Below the pieces are notes generated by a model, which made no database searches, was not told the origin of the DNA, and worked only from the letters and a program-made list of their open reading frames with translations. A stretch of 14,674 bases of DNA from Pavlovales sp. CCMP2436. Taxonomy: Eukaryota; Haptophyta; Pavlovophyceae; Pavlovales. Below, in pieces: positions 7,521 to 14,460 of this stretch (its first letter is position 1; each line of letters begins with the position of its first letter). The stretch lies in NCBI GenBank assembly GCA_026770615.1, contig MU631426.1:294600-309273 (forward strand), written 5' to 3'. The translations under genes were made by a program, and so were the position numbers.

Positions 7521-7775
7521 CGGCCATACCACCTATACAATACGAGCCCATACCCCCAACGGACAGCATCGCTCAATACAATGAATTATCAGCCTTACCT
7601 CCTATGCAGTATGAGCCCATTTAACGGACAGCATCGCTCAAATCGAGGCACCAGCGGCTATACCATTTCTGCGATATGAGCCTATACCTCCAACGGACAG
7701 CATCGCTCAGTATGAGCCCATATCCCCAACGGCCATACCACCTATACAGCAAGAGCCCATACCCCCAACGGACAC
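7521..7775 (+). repeat. Minisatellite encoding IPPxQYEPIPPTDSIAQ in copy B tail
   Basis: Five degenerate units around TACGAGCCCATACCCCCAAC, each with GGACAGCATCGCTCA or a remnant. Where the frame holds they read YEPIPPTDSIAQ. Copy C has weaker relatives (AIPTMQYEAIHP near 11220). It is a tandem peptide repeat in the Pro-rich tail, broken by indels. Confidence 0.75.
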
Positions 7776-8308
7776 CAGACCAGTGCACTGACCACCTCTG
7801 CCAAACGAAGATGCCTGATGTGCAACCAACCTACGAATAATGAAGATTCATTAACAGGTGTAAACCCGACCATACCCTCCATGCAGCCCAAGCCCATCTT
7901 CAGGCCCAGCCGAGGCCAGCAACGCTTACGCACATCAAACGTGGAAAACGCAGACAGAGACCGTCTCGAACCAAAGTCTCATTGCTACCAGGAGCAGCCA
8001 GTCCCACCGAACCCAAAACAGGACCAGCCAGTCCCGCCATAAATCACGAGTCCGCAGCAGGCCCGTCACGCATGAACACACGGATCCATAACAAGTCCGC
8101 CATATTCATGCACCACTCACGCACACTGCGCTCAGCAACCAAACGGGCCAGTCACCCACGCTGTCACACCATTCGGGCGACAAAAAACCTAAAATCAAAC
8201 ATGAGCCAGCAAGCTCTAAGTCTTCAAAACGCAAGCATGCGCCAGCAAGCCCGCCACATCCAACAACCCAAAGTCCTGCGCCCGAGGCCCATTCCCGTCA
8301 AGGGGTAG
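7776..8308 (+). pseudogene. Basic C-terminal tail and ORF end (copy B)
   Basis: Matches copy A from about 8020: HNKSAIFMHHSRTLRSATKR, then DKKPKIKHEPASS and SSKRKHAPASPP in a shifted frame because of an ~11 bp deletion after AACGG (about 8145). Stops before 8040 show that the tail is no longer translatable as one piece. Confidence 0.6.
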
Positions 8309-8461
8309 GATAGAATGGGCCAGTAAGTTAGCCGCGCATATTTGATGTTTTTGCCCCCGGGAAAAAATCTCAACATATGCGAGCCAGGCTAGCGAGATAG
8401 TAATGTAATGTTTGGGATGCGCGAAAGCGCGCCAGTCGAGAGCCGTCAGTCGTCGATCAGA

Positions 8462-8881
8462 GGCCTAGCAGAAGCACCCTCGGGGGAAGCGACATGGGTA
8501 CAAATCGAGAACTACGCCTGCCTGGACTCAACACCCATGGGCGAACTTGCCCCCGCCCTCATTCGGCCAGAATCAGGTGGAAGACCGTACAATTCAGCGA
8601 AGGCCCTCGCGGAATGGAACGCTGGGAGGACACTCAAGCTAGCGCAACCACGCACCGACGGCAACGCCCCCACGACCGGGGACACGGACGGACAATTGGG
8701 AGCATTAAGCAGAGCAGAAGAGGATATACTCCGAACAGGCGGCACCAACGTACGAGAATCGCTGACCCAAACCCGGAATGCCCTACGAGCGAATGCGGAC
8801 GACCCAGCGGTGGTGACAGCAGCACAAGTCCTGTTAACAGATGAGTACCTAAAAGTGTTTATGAAGCTCAAGACATTATAA
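8462..8881 (+). pseudogene. RT-RNase H linker (copy C)
   Basis: In the open frame from 8408 the first ~18 residues are copy B 3' UTR read-through. From EAPSGEATW on it is element sequence (IENYACLDSTPMGELAPALI, SRAEEDILRT, LTDEYLKVFMKLK), ending at TAA 8879-8881. The frame resumes at 8894, so a small indel or substitution lies between. Confidence 0.65.
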
Positions 8882-8893
8882 CGTTGCAACACC

Positions 8894-9342
8894 TTGAGGT
8901 TAATCCTACCTGCACTAACAACGGCAATAGGCGGGCCCATGTGCTATAGCTTCGTGACGCGCCACACATCACTTATCCACGCACTCAGACACCACCCACC
9001 GACGGCGGCAAAACCGCAGCTATGCAGCCACCACGTTGGGGTGGATGGCTCATATATCAAACCCGAAGAAAGCAAACCGGCGCGAGCAGCCGGTGCAGCG
9101 TGCTTCTACGCACTTCCCCCAGGCCAAACTAGAAACGAGACACCTACCCCAGAGGCATACATCCTAACCTGCACCTTCTCAGGAGATCATACGGTGGTCA
9201 ATGCAGAGTGCAATGCAGTCACACTTGCCCTACAGGATTTGACCTACGCGCCTCTCCTACACATAGGATGGGACCACGACAAAGGCGTTAAACGCCTCGC
9301 CGGGCACGAACGGCACCTGACCCCCGCCCCCCATCACACGGG
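8894..9342 (+). pseudogene. RNase H domain, first part (copy C)
   Basis: HHVGVDGSYIKP (catalytic Asp), VNAECNAVTLALQ (Glu) and GWDHDKGVK (Asp) are intact and closely match copy B. Near 9340, just after a C-rich run, the frame shifts by comparison with copy B; the remaining codons of this frame to 9394 (YGTPPATTQTLTSTVY) are spurious. Confidence 0.75.
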
Positions 9343-11181
9343 CTACGGGACCCCTCCAGCTACGACGCAAACCCTCACTTCTACCGTATACTAACCCTCA
9401 AACAACGGGACGAGGCAGCGGACCGCGTCAGAATCATGACCTACACTAAGGCTCACACCGAATCGGATGATGACGTAGCCAAAATCCTGAGCAACCATGG
9501 GGCTGTGCGGAACGATGCCGCCTCACAAACTAGAGTGGTAACAGCGGACGCGCTCAGGAAAGTCACACGGCTCTTCATCCCCACCGCAGACCGGCGGCGC
9601 AGACCACAGGATGAGCCGCCTCCACACCTTCAACCCAGGGACATCATAAAACTCGTACAAAACGCATTGAGCGACTGGGGGTCAAAGGCAGTAGCCGTCC
9701 GTCGGGAAGCCGCAACAGTACAGCTCAACCCAAACATACTCACGGCCCACAGCTGGGCAATCGCAGCCACAGCGAACGGTGACGTCATCACATCCGAGTA
9801 GCGAGTGGCACGATACGCCGTAATAGATAGGGTCACAAGGGGCCGGCTGGAGCAGAGAGGCCACGTCAGGCACGCTCCAGGTATGGGACGGATGGCCAAC
9901 GTAGAAGCCATTTGGTCAAAAGAGAGCACGGCGGCACTGCGCCTACCAAGCGGCAGGGGCCGAAGGTACTCGGAAAAGTACACCAAACACAAGGCCAGAC
10001 TAGTCCTCGGATCAGACTGACACAACGCCGAGTGGGCAGAGGAATGGACCCAGGACCACACTACCACTCCGCCGATGGCCTCAATCGAGATAACAATAGA
10101 CGGGATGCCTGAGAAAATAAGCACCTCCTGCCCATTGTGTAAAGCACCCGGTCCATCTGATACCAAACACCACCTATACCACGAGTGTCCGTCAACGGCT
10201 GAGCTCCGCCAAGATCTCCATGACGCACTCTGCACCGAGCTGGCACCACACTGGGGATCCCAAAATCCAAAAAAAATGGCAACACACATGATAGCCAGGC
10301 CGGACTACTACACCGGACAGATGGGCATGAGCATCAAGGAAGAGCTAGGGAAAGACAACGAGGGCGACCCTCCAAAGCATGGCGCTTTAAGCTTTACTCT
10401 CCTACACCATAGCCTCGAGATACACAACCTGCGCGAAGCCGCAATCGCGGCATCCGCTGCGGCAACCAAGGATAAAATCTCCATATACGACGCGAAAAAG
10501 TTCGAGATGGCCTGGTGGGCCGCACAGACGGACGAGAGGGCAGCCAAGAAAAAGATGCAAGCGGACACAGCCACACCTGCGGGGAGAAAACAGGAGCGAC
10601 AGCAGAAGGGCGAGCAGCGAGTCGCATCGTCACCCACCCCCTCGCGTCCCGTGCCGACAACGCCACACTACGCACATCCGATACCCGAGGTACCTCTCCA
10701 GGCCATACGAGGCGGGCCAAGCAAGCGCGTGCGAGACCCAGACATCTCGGCCACTCCGCAGAATTCGACACCAAATATGTCCCCAATACCACCAGCACGG
10801 GACTTACAGGCAATGCAACATGAGGCCACACCAAGCCCGCCATACAAACGGGCACTGAGCCAGGCCAAGCCTACACCACCACAGAGGCCACCCCTAGCCA
10901 CCCCTTCAGCGCCGCCAACAAGACCCACGCCCACAATACAGTGCGAGGACACCGTACCAGCTCCACCCCGCGCCCGCCCAATGAGCCCGGACAAATCTGC
11001 CACAAAAGCGCGCATGATGCGCTCAGCGGTCAAAAGGGCCCCTGAATCCAGCCAGGCCGCAGCACACCAAGCCAGTGACAAACGCCCCAAACCCAAACAG
11101 GAGCCAGCAACCCCATTAAAACCTACCCGAGCCTCGCCCAGCAAGCGCACACCGAGTCAAACTAAACCTGTCACGCCATAG
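9343..11181 (+). pseudogene. RNase H end, CCHC knuckle and basic tail in one frame with two stops (copy C)
   Basis: One reading frame runs ~614 codons: RDPSSYDANPHFYR, YTKAHTESDDDVAK (RNase H His region), KVTRLFI, LVQNALSDWGSKAVAVRRE, a TAG at 9799, RVARYAVIDRV, a TGA at 10018, HNAEWAEEW, then from Met 10075 an uninterrupted 368 residues. Those hold the knuckle C19-x2-C22-x10-H33-x4-C38, RPDYYTG, DAKKFEMAWWAAQ, and a long Pro/Ala/Lys-rich tail with repeated [SY]KR modules (YKRALSQAKP, SPSKRTPSQTKP). The two stops sit where copy B has CAA and CGC. The tail is probably disordered and nucleic-acid binding. Confidence 0.78.
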
Positions 11182-11231
11182 ATACCGGCCCCAGTCACCC
11201 CCCACTGCCACCGGCAACGGCCATACCCACC

Positions 11232-11507
11232 ATGCAATACGAAGCCATACATCCGCGCAGTATGCGCCTATCCAAACGCAAACAGGAACCAGAAGCCCAG
11301 AATCCATCCAACAGCGCAACAAGCGGGCTCATCAGTTACGCAAGAGGGAAGGAAAATGCCCCAAACCCCCGCCCCAAACCACTGAGCCCGAGGCCCACCC
11401 CCGTGAAGGGGTGGGTAGACCGGGCCCCACAAAAAGCCTCCCACTTTGTGGCTCCTGCCCCTTGTGGGCAACAAGCACACTGTGGGAAACCGGCTGTCGG
11501 AGTATAG
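11232..11507 (+). pseudogene. End of element ORF tail in a second frame (copy C)
   Basis: MQYEAIHPRSMRLSKRKQEP and LSPRPTPVKGW echo the QYEPI repeat of copy B and the PRPTPVK read-through of copies A and B. It is probably the true continuation of the tail after a frame break near 11181; the part past ~11420 aligns with neither other copy. Confidence 0.4.
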
Positions 11508-11689
11508 TTGTCTGTGTTATTGTACTACAGGTGTGTCGCGTGCGCAGGCGTGCGGCAGCTCGAGCGCTCGAAATGCAGAGGAGTCGGTCGGCATTAAACC
11601 AGTCGGCGAGCTTCGTCGATTGTCGTTTTTGTTGATCAGACTCAGCGGTGGGGACGGTATCCGGTGTGATCGGAAGGGGTCCCTGGATT

Positions 11690-11709
11690 CGAGTGTTTCT
11701 CAACGCTCG
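11690..11709 (+). other. 3' UTR stem-loop of retrotransposon copy C
   Basis: CGAGTGTT and AACGCTCG form eight pairs (one T-G wobble) around the loop TCTC. It is the counterpart of 4348-4367 in copy A: C-G replaces T-A at the base, and two other pairs change between Watson-Crick and wobble. Confidence 0.55.
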
Positions 11710-11750
11710 GGTTCGGGTTTCAGACCCAGTCGGGGACGGACGTCAACTTA

Positions 11751-11830
11751 AAATTCACACACAGAGAGTAAGTTTCTGGGTCTGTGTGAATTTGGCATTC
11801 TTAAAATGCCTTCGCTCACGATGGCATTTT
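11751..11830. other. Two successive inverted repeats between copy C and the zinc-finger gene
   Basis: Inverted repeat 1: AAATTCACACACAGA (11751-11765) against TCTGTGTGAATTT (11781-11793), with one extra AC in the left arm. Inverted repeat 2: AAAATGCC (11803-11810) against GGCATTTT (11823-11830), exact, 12-base loop; GGCATT at 11794-11799 can also pair with AATGCC. They fill the spacer upstream of the zinc-finger ATG, so they could be element end, promoter or leader structure. Confidence 0.6.
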
Positions 11831-11852
11831 GAAAAAGAGCGCCAGCCCTGCC

Positions 11853-12644
11853 ATGGCGAAGCGGGCGCGCGGCGGCGGCGGGACACACGCGTGCTCCCGC
11901 CGGGGGTGCACGCACGCGCTCGGCGCCTCCGGGTACTGCACGCTGGTCGGAGGCGCGAGCGACGACGCCGATGGCTCGGACTTGGTCTCGCCAGACGATG
12001 AGCCTGAGCGCCGCTTCCCGTGCGACGAGCCGGGCTGCGGGTACAGCGCCACTCGGGCGGACAACCTCAAGGCGCACAAGCGCACGCACAGCGGCGAGCG
12101 GCCGTTCGCGTGCGACGAGCCCGGGTGCGAGTACCGGGCAGCTCGCGCAAGCATCCTCACGGAGCACAAGCGCACGCACAGCGGCGAGCGGCCGTTCGCG
12201 AGCGACGAGCCCAGGTGCGAGTACCGGGCCGCTCGCACGAGCCACCTCACGACGCATAAGCGCACGCACAGCAGCGAGCGGCCATTCGCGTGCGACGAGC
12301 CCGGCTGTGGCTACAGTGCCGCTGAGTCGGGCGCCCTCAAGGCGCACAAGCGCACGCACACCGGCGAGCGGCCATTCCCGTGCGACGAGCCCTGCTGTGG
12401 CTACAGTGCCGCTGAGTCGGGCACCCTCACAGCGCACAAGCGCACGCACAGTGGCAAGCGGCCGTTCGCCTGCGACGAGCCGGGGTGTGAGCACTGGGCC
12501 GCTCGCACGAGCGATCTCACGAAACACAAGCGCACACACAGCGGCGAGCGGCCGTTCGCGTGCGACGAGCCCGGCTGTGGCTACAGTGCCGCTGAGTCGA
12601 GCGCTCTCGCGAGGCACACGCACACGCACGCCAGCAGCGTCTAG
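11853..12644 (+). CDS. C2H2 zinc-finger protein with seven tandem fingers
   Basis: A 263-residue intronless ORF from ATG 11853 (CCATGGCG context) to TAG 12642. Seven fingers of the form C-x4-C-x12-H-x3-H follow each other every 30 residues (90 bp) from about residue 57, joined by SGERPF linkers close to the classic TGEKPF linker; such arrays bind DNA in the nucleus. Finger starts read CDEPGC, typical of many algal arrays. Helix positions -1, 2, 3, 6 read by eye: R-D-N-A, R-S-I-E, R-S-H-T, E-G-A-A, E-G-T-A, R-S-D-K, E-S-A-R. Finger 3 begins SDEPRC: its first zinc ligand is Ser, so it is probably defective. Finger 5 has CDEPCC. The N-terminal ~50 residues hold another Cys cluster (HACSRRGCTHALGASGYC), which recalls half of the plant C-x4-C...C-x2-H repeat. 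The gene starts ~100 bp after retrotransposon copy C. Target genes are unknown. Confidence 0.9.
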   Translation: MAKRARGGGGTHACSRRGCTHALGASGYCTLVGGASDDADGSDLVSPDDEPERRFPCDEPGCGYSATRADNLKAHKRTHSGERPFACDEPGCEYRAARASILTEHKRTHSGERPFASDEPRCEYRAARTSHLTTHKRTHSSERPFACDEPGCGYSAAESGALKAHKRTHTGERPFPCDEPCCGYSAAESGTLTAHKRTHSGKRPFACDEPGCEHWAARTSDLTKHKRTHSGERPFACDEPGCGYSAAESSALARHTHTHASSV

Positions 12645-12909
12645 TTCAGTCCGTCTGCCAAAAGTCATCTCGACGATTACTACGCGCAACAACTTATTAC
12701 TAATTATTAGTTGCGGCTCAGCAGTTTTCAAGAGGTCTGCGTCAGCTGAGAGATTCAAAAATCTATAATATCCCTAAACCAGAAATATAATGTTAACTAT
12801 AGTTAATCCTATTGATGCGTCATTATTTTTCTAATATTTTGCTTCATCAGTTTATGCCAACTTAATTACCAGAGGCAATGTTTTGGATTCAACTTTTTAC
12901 TTAATTGAA
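12645..12909. other. AT-rich convergent spacer
   Basis: The 265 bp between two converging genes hold AT-rich sequence without ORFs or repeats that I can recognise. Both 3' UTRs must lie here; no canonical AATAAA stands out on the plus strand. Confidence 0.6.
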
Positions 12910-13266
12910 TTAGAGGAATTCCGACTCTGAGTTGCGCCCTTTAGCCCACACCAGCTCCCACTCCTTCGCCTCGTCCTCTGACCGGCTTCTCTCCTCGTCG
13001 CTAAGAGCCCCGACTTGCCCGTCGCTGCCCCGCCGGCTGAGGCTCGCCACGGTGTGCACCTCTCGCTGCAGCTGCGCGTACTCTCTGCCGTGGAACTCGT
13101 CCGCCACTGCGCGCGACTTTCCAAAGGTAGCGTAGAACAGCCACCGCCTCCCCGAGAGCGCGCTGGTGTGTGTGCCGCCCCCGTGCAGCAGGCGCGTGTC
13201 GTAGAGCGTGCTCCCCCCCGCGGGCATCTGCCCCAAGCGGACTGGACCGGCGCCGAGCAAGCCCGC
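12910..13266 (-). CDS. Phytanoyl-CoA dioxygenase (PhyH)-family oxygenase, terminal exon
   Basis: Last of at least four minus-strand exons: 14617-14461, 14247-14195, 13957-13868, 13266-12910, together 218 residues ending at TAA 12910-12912. The family comprises Fe(II)/2-oxoglutarate-dependent hydroxylases of lipids and other small molecules; the substrate here is unknown. This exon (118 residues) carries PAGGSTLYDTRLLHGGGTHT and RRWLFYATF: the His of LLHGGG is the third iron ligand, and an Arg of SGRR is placed to bind 2-oxoglutarate. The first two ligands (His-x-Asp) come from the junction of the first two exons. The last ~50 residues are charged (DEERSRSEDEAKEWE) and may be helical. The acceptor AAAAAG|GCG is preceded by A-rich, not pyrimidine-rich, sequence, so this splice is less certain, but phase (0) and family spacing fit. 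Upstream exons lie off the right edge. Confidence 0.85.
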   Translation of the reverse strand, partial: AGLLGAGPVRLGQMPAGGSTLYDTRLLHGGGTHTSALSGRRWLFYATFGKSRAVADEFHGREYAQLQREVHTVASLSRRGSDGQVGALSDEERSRSEDEAKEWELVWAKGRNSESEFL

Positions 13267-13390
13267 CTTTTTATTTTATTTTAATTTAATTTTGGTTTGG
13301 TTTTTGTTATTTTAATTGTAGTCATTTACTTTGTTGCTGATACCGCCTTGGTTTATATTTCAAAAGTTTTGTTCACGTTATATTATTTCT

Positions 13391-13440
13391 CTCTCGGTCA
13401 AGCACGGCTGCGTGGGCCAGCGTAACCGGTTTTGATAGGA
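13391..13440. repeat. Partial copy of PhyH exon 3 in its downstream intron
   Basis: 13398-13422 matches 13881-13905 of the exon with two differences (sense: LAHAAVLD against LAHAAMLD). 13410-13440 then matches 13508-13538 with one difference in 31 bases, a segment containing ACCGGT that the exon itself has only in a diverged form. Confidence 0.75.
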
Positions 13441-13507
13441 CATTCTGGCAGAGGAATGCGAGGGCCCGCCAGCAGCAGTAAATAGCGTCCGGGTGTCTAT
13501 CGGACAG

Positions 13508-13538
13508 GCGTGGGCCAGAGTAACCGGTTTTGATAGGA
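13508..13538. repeat. Second partial copy of the same intronic segment
   Basis: 31 bases differing by one from 13410-13440, 98 bp away. They share GCGTGGGCCAG with the exon at 13893. Confidence 0.8.
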
Positions 13539-13748
13539 AACCGCTTTAAGGTCAAATCCGTAGCTTGCAGCGATGAAGTGTTTGCTTGCGGGCTGACGAA
13601 TCTTCAGTTCAAAAAAGAGCAGGGAGCTTCTTGGATAAGTGCAAAGGTGACGTCGTTATGAACCGACAACAATGAGAGGACCCGAGCGGAATAAATTACA
13701 TGTATATATATTTATATGAATAGATATTCTGAAGAGCAGTTAGTATGT

Positions 13749-13790
13749 GTGTCATGCCCGTACGCCTTTGGGCTGCAAGTCGGGGGGCGT
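13749..13790. repeat. Dispersed intronic repeat, module 2
   Basis: GTCATGCCCGTACGCC, then GGGCTGCAAGTCGGGG, matching 442-489 in the dehydrogenase intron with small gaps. Confidence 0.65.
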
Positions 13791-13867
13791 TAATAGGACA
13801 ATTATTCGAAACTACCCCTACACCTTCCTATAAGTAAGTCTTAGTAAAAAAAAAATCAAAAAAAAAC

Positions 13868-13957
13868 CTTTCGCGCCGGGTCGAGCATGGCTGCGTGGGC
13901 CAGCGGGTTCTGCGTGCCCGTTAAGAAGGTGGTCGGACCCATCGCCTCACTCACGTC
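13868..13957 (-). CDS. PhyH-family oxygenase, exon 3 (90 bp)
   Basis: 30 codons in phase 0, bounded by TTTACAG| and AAG|GTTTTT. They encode DVSEAMGPTTFLTGTQNP...LDPARK. The D-V-[ST]-x-x-x-GPT-x-F-[LV]-x-GT-[HQ] pattern is the family's central beta-strand signature (commonly ending GTH or GSH; here Gln). It is too short to stand out as an ORF on its own but fits between exons 2 and 4 without any frame adjustment. Confidence 0.85.
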
Positions 13958-14014
13958 CTGTAAATAGATTCATAAATATACATCTACATCTGCACAGAGA
14001 TAGGGGACACACAG

Positions 14015-14043
14015 CTACAGTGCGACGAATGCAGTCAGCAACT
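14015..14043. repeat. Partial copy of PhyH exon 2 in its downstream intron
   Basis: 29 bases matching the 3' end of exon 2 (14195-14223) with three differences. In sense direction it still reads LLTAFVAL but ends CTGTAG without a GT donor, so it is an unspliceable echo. Confidence 0.8.
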
Positions 14044-14096
14044 AATGTCTAAATATTCCTATTATTCTTTATGTATATATATATATGAATGCAGGG

Positions 14097-14190
14097 GCAC
14101 ACACACTTTCATGCACACACAATACAACACACACACACACACATACACACACACACGCACACACACACAACACACTACACACACACACAC
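14097..14190. repeat. (CA)n microsatellite
   Basis: A mainly CA tract on the plus strand (GT in the sense of the PhyH gene), starting within a few bases of the exon 2 donor CAG|GTTAGTGTGTG. Confidence 0.95.
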
Positions 14191-14194
14191 TAAC

Positions 14195-14247
14195 CTGCAG
14201 TGCGACGAATGCGGTCAGCAGCTCCGGCGACTCGAAACACCGCGTGT
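14195..14247 (-). CDS. PhyH-family oxygenase, exon 2 (53 bp)
   Basis: Bounded by ATAAACAG| and CTGCAG|GTTAGTG, both good splice sites. It begins AC: joined to the single G left by exon 1 it gives GAC, creating the Asp of QLMHAD, the His-x-Asp iron site. It then reads TRCFESPELLTAFVALQ and joins DVSEAMGPT in phase 0. The result, HAD-T...L-x-A-[FL]-x-A-L-x-D-V, is the usual order in this family. Confidence 0.78.
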
Positions 14248-14291
14248 CTGTTTATTTTGTAGTTGTTTAACAAAGGCACGCAGCAGGCGAT

Positions 14292-14363
14292 GGGCGACGC
14301 AGTGCTCAGACCAGCAAAACTTTCAGGACAGTCAGACGCCAGCTTGAACTCCTATCAGTAATA
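14292..14363. repeat. Dispersed intronic repeat, module 1
   Basis: 72 bases in PhyH intron 1 (14248-14460) matching 521-592 in the dehydrogenase intron with about 9 differences, same orientation relative to the host gene. Confidence 0.8.
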
Positions 14364-14460
14364 CATAACGTCAAGGGGGAGGTGGGTGTCAGTGAAGGGG
14401 AGAGTTACAATACCCCCTTCCCCCAATAGAAACAATAATAAATATAATCACAATAATCAC

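Larger units (their letters stand above)
4411..8458 (+). mobile_element. Non-LTR retrotransposon copy B (5'-truncated, degenerate)
   Basis: Starts abruptly in the reverse transcriptase domain directly after the 3' end of copy A, as expected for 5' truncation in target-primed reverse transcription. Order: RT palm end (4412-4560), a foreign-looking ~200 bp insert, RT thumb (about 4790-5090), post-RT region (5091-5700), RNase H (5980-6500), CCHC knuckle (7070-7130), and a repetitive Pro-rich tail (7500-8308). The 3' UTR stops at CGTCGATC (about 8456), some 130 bp short of the family's end, where copy C begins. RT plus RNase H plus a C-terminal CCHC knuckle is known from I-, L1- and Dualen/RandI-like clades; I cannot place it more exactly. 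Many frameshifts and stops show it is dead. Confidence 0.88.
8459..11750 (+). mobile_element. Non-LTR retrotransposon copy C (5'-truncated, best preserved)
   Basis: Begins in the RT-RNase H linker (equivalent to copy B ~5416), directly after the incomplete 3' UTR of copy B. It contains the linker (to 8881), RNase H (8894 to ~9680), CCHC knuckle (10129-10188) and Lys/Pro-rich tail (to 11181 or beyond), then a 3' UTR with GCGGTGGGGACGGTAT, a stem-loop at 11690-11709 and an end near GGACGGACGTCAACTTAAAA. Fewer lesions than in B imply a younger copy. No target-site duplication was seen, and no poly-A. Confidence 0.88.
13267..13867 (-). other. Intron 3 of the PhyH-family gene, with exon echoes and repeat module
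   Basis: A 601 bp intron, GTTTTT...AAAAAG. It contains two partial copies related to the upstream exon (13391-13440 and 13508-13538) and module 2 of the dispersed intronic repeat (13749-13790), as well as TA-rich and A-rich patches. I see no further exon; the open frame 13373-13555 includes the exon echoes but does not extend the enzyme. Confidence 0.65.

Noticed and set aside
9799..10020. Possible stop-codon reassignment (in-frame TAG and TGA in copy C)
   Set aside because: TAG ends the zinc-finger gene and TAA the PhyH gene; copy C also carries frameshifts, so decay explains the stops.
12020..12640. Regular 90 bp direct repeats that could suggest a CRISPR or minisatellite
   Set aside because: The units encode complete C2H2 fingers with linkers and differ mainly at helix positions.
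11748..12758. A 336-residue minus-strand ORF with repeated VARERPLAAVRALV-type units
   Set aside because: It is the antisense of the zinc-finger array. Each 90 bp unit lacks stops in this frame, so the ORF is a by-product of the GC-rich repeat.
13373..13555. An extra PhyH exon on the minus strand containing LAHAAVLD
   Set aside because: It lacks a clear acceptor and donor in phase, and the family alignment is complete without it; it is an exon echo.
14018..14230. Plus-strand LQCDEC[GS]QQL read twice, like a zinc-ribbon motif
   Set aside because: It is the antisense of PhyH exon 2 and its intronic partial copy; the minus strand has matching splice sites and family motifs.
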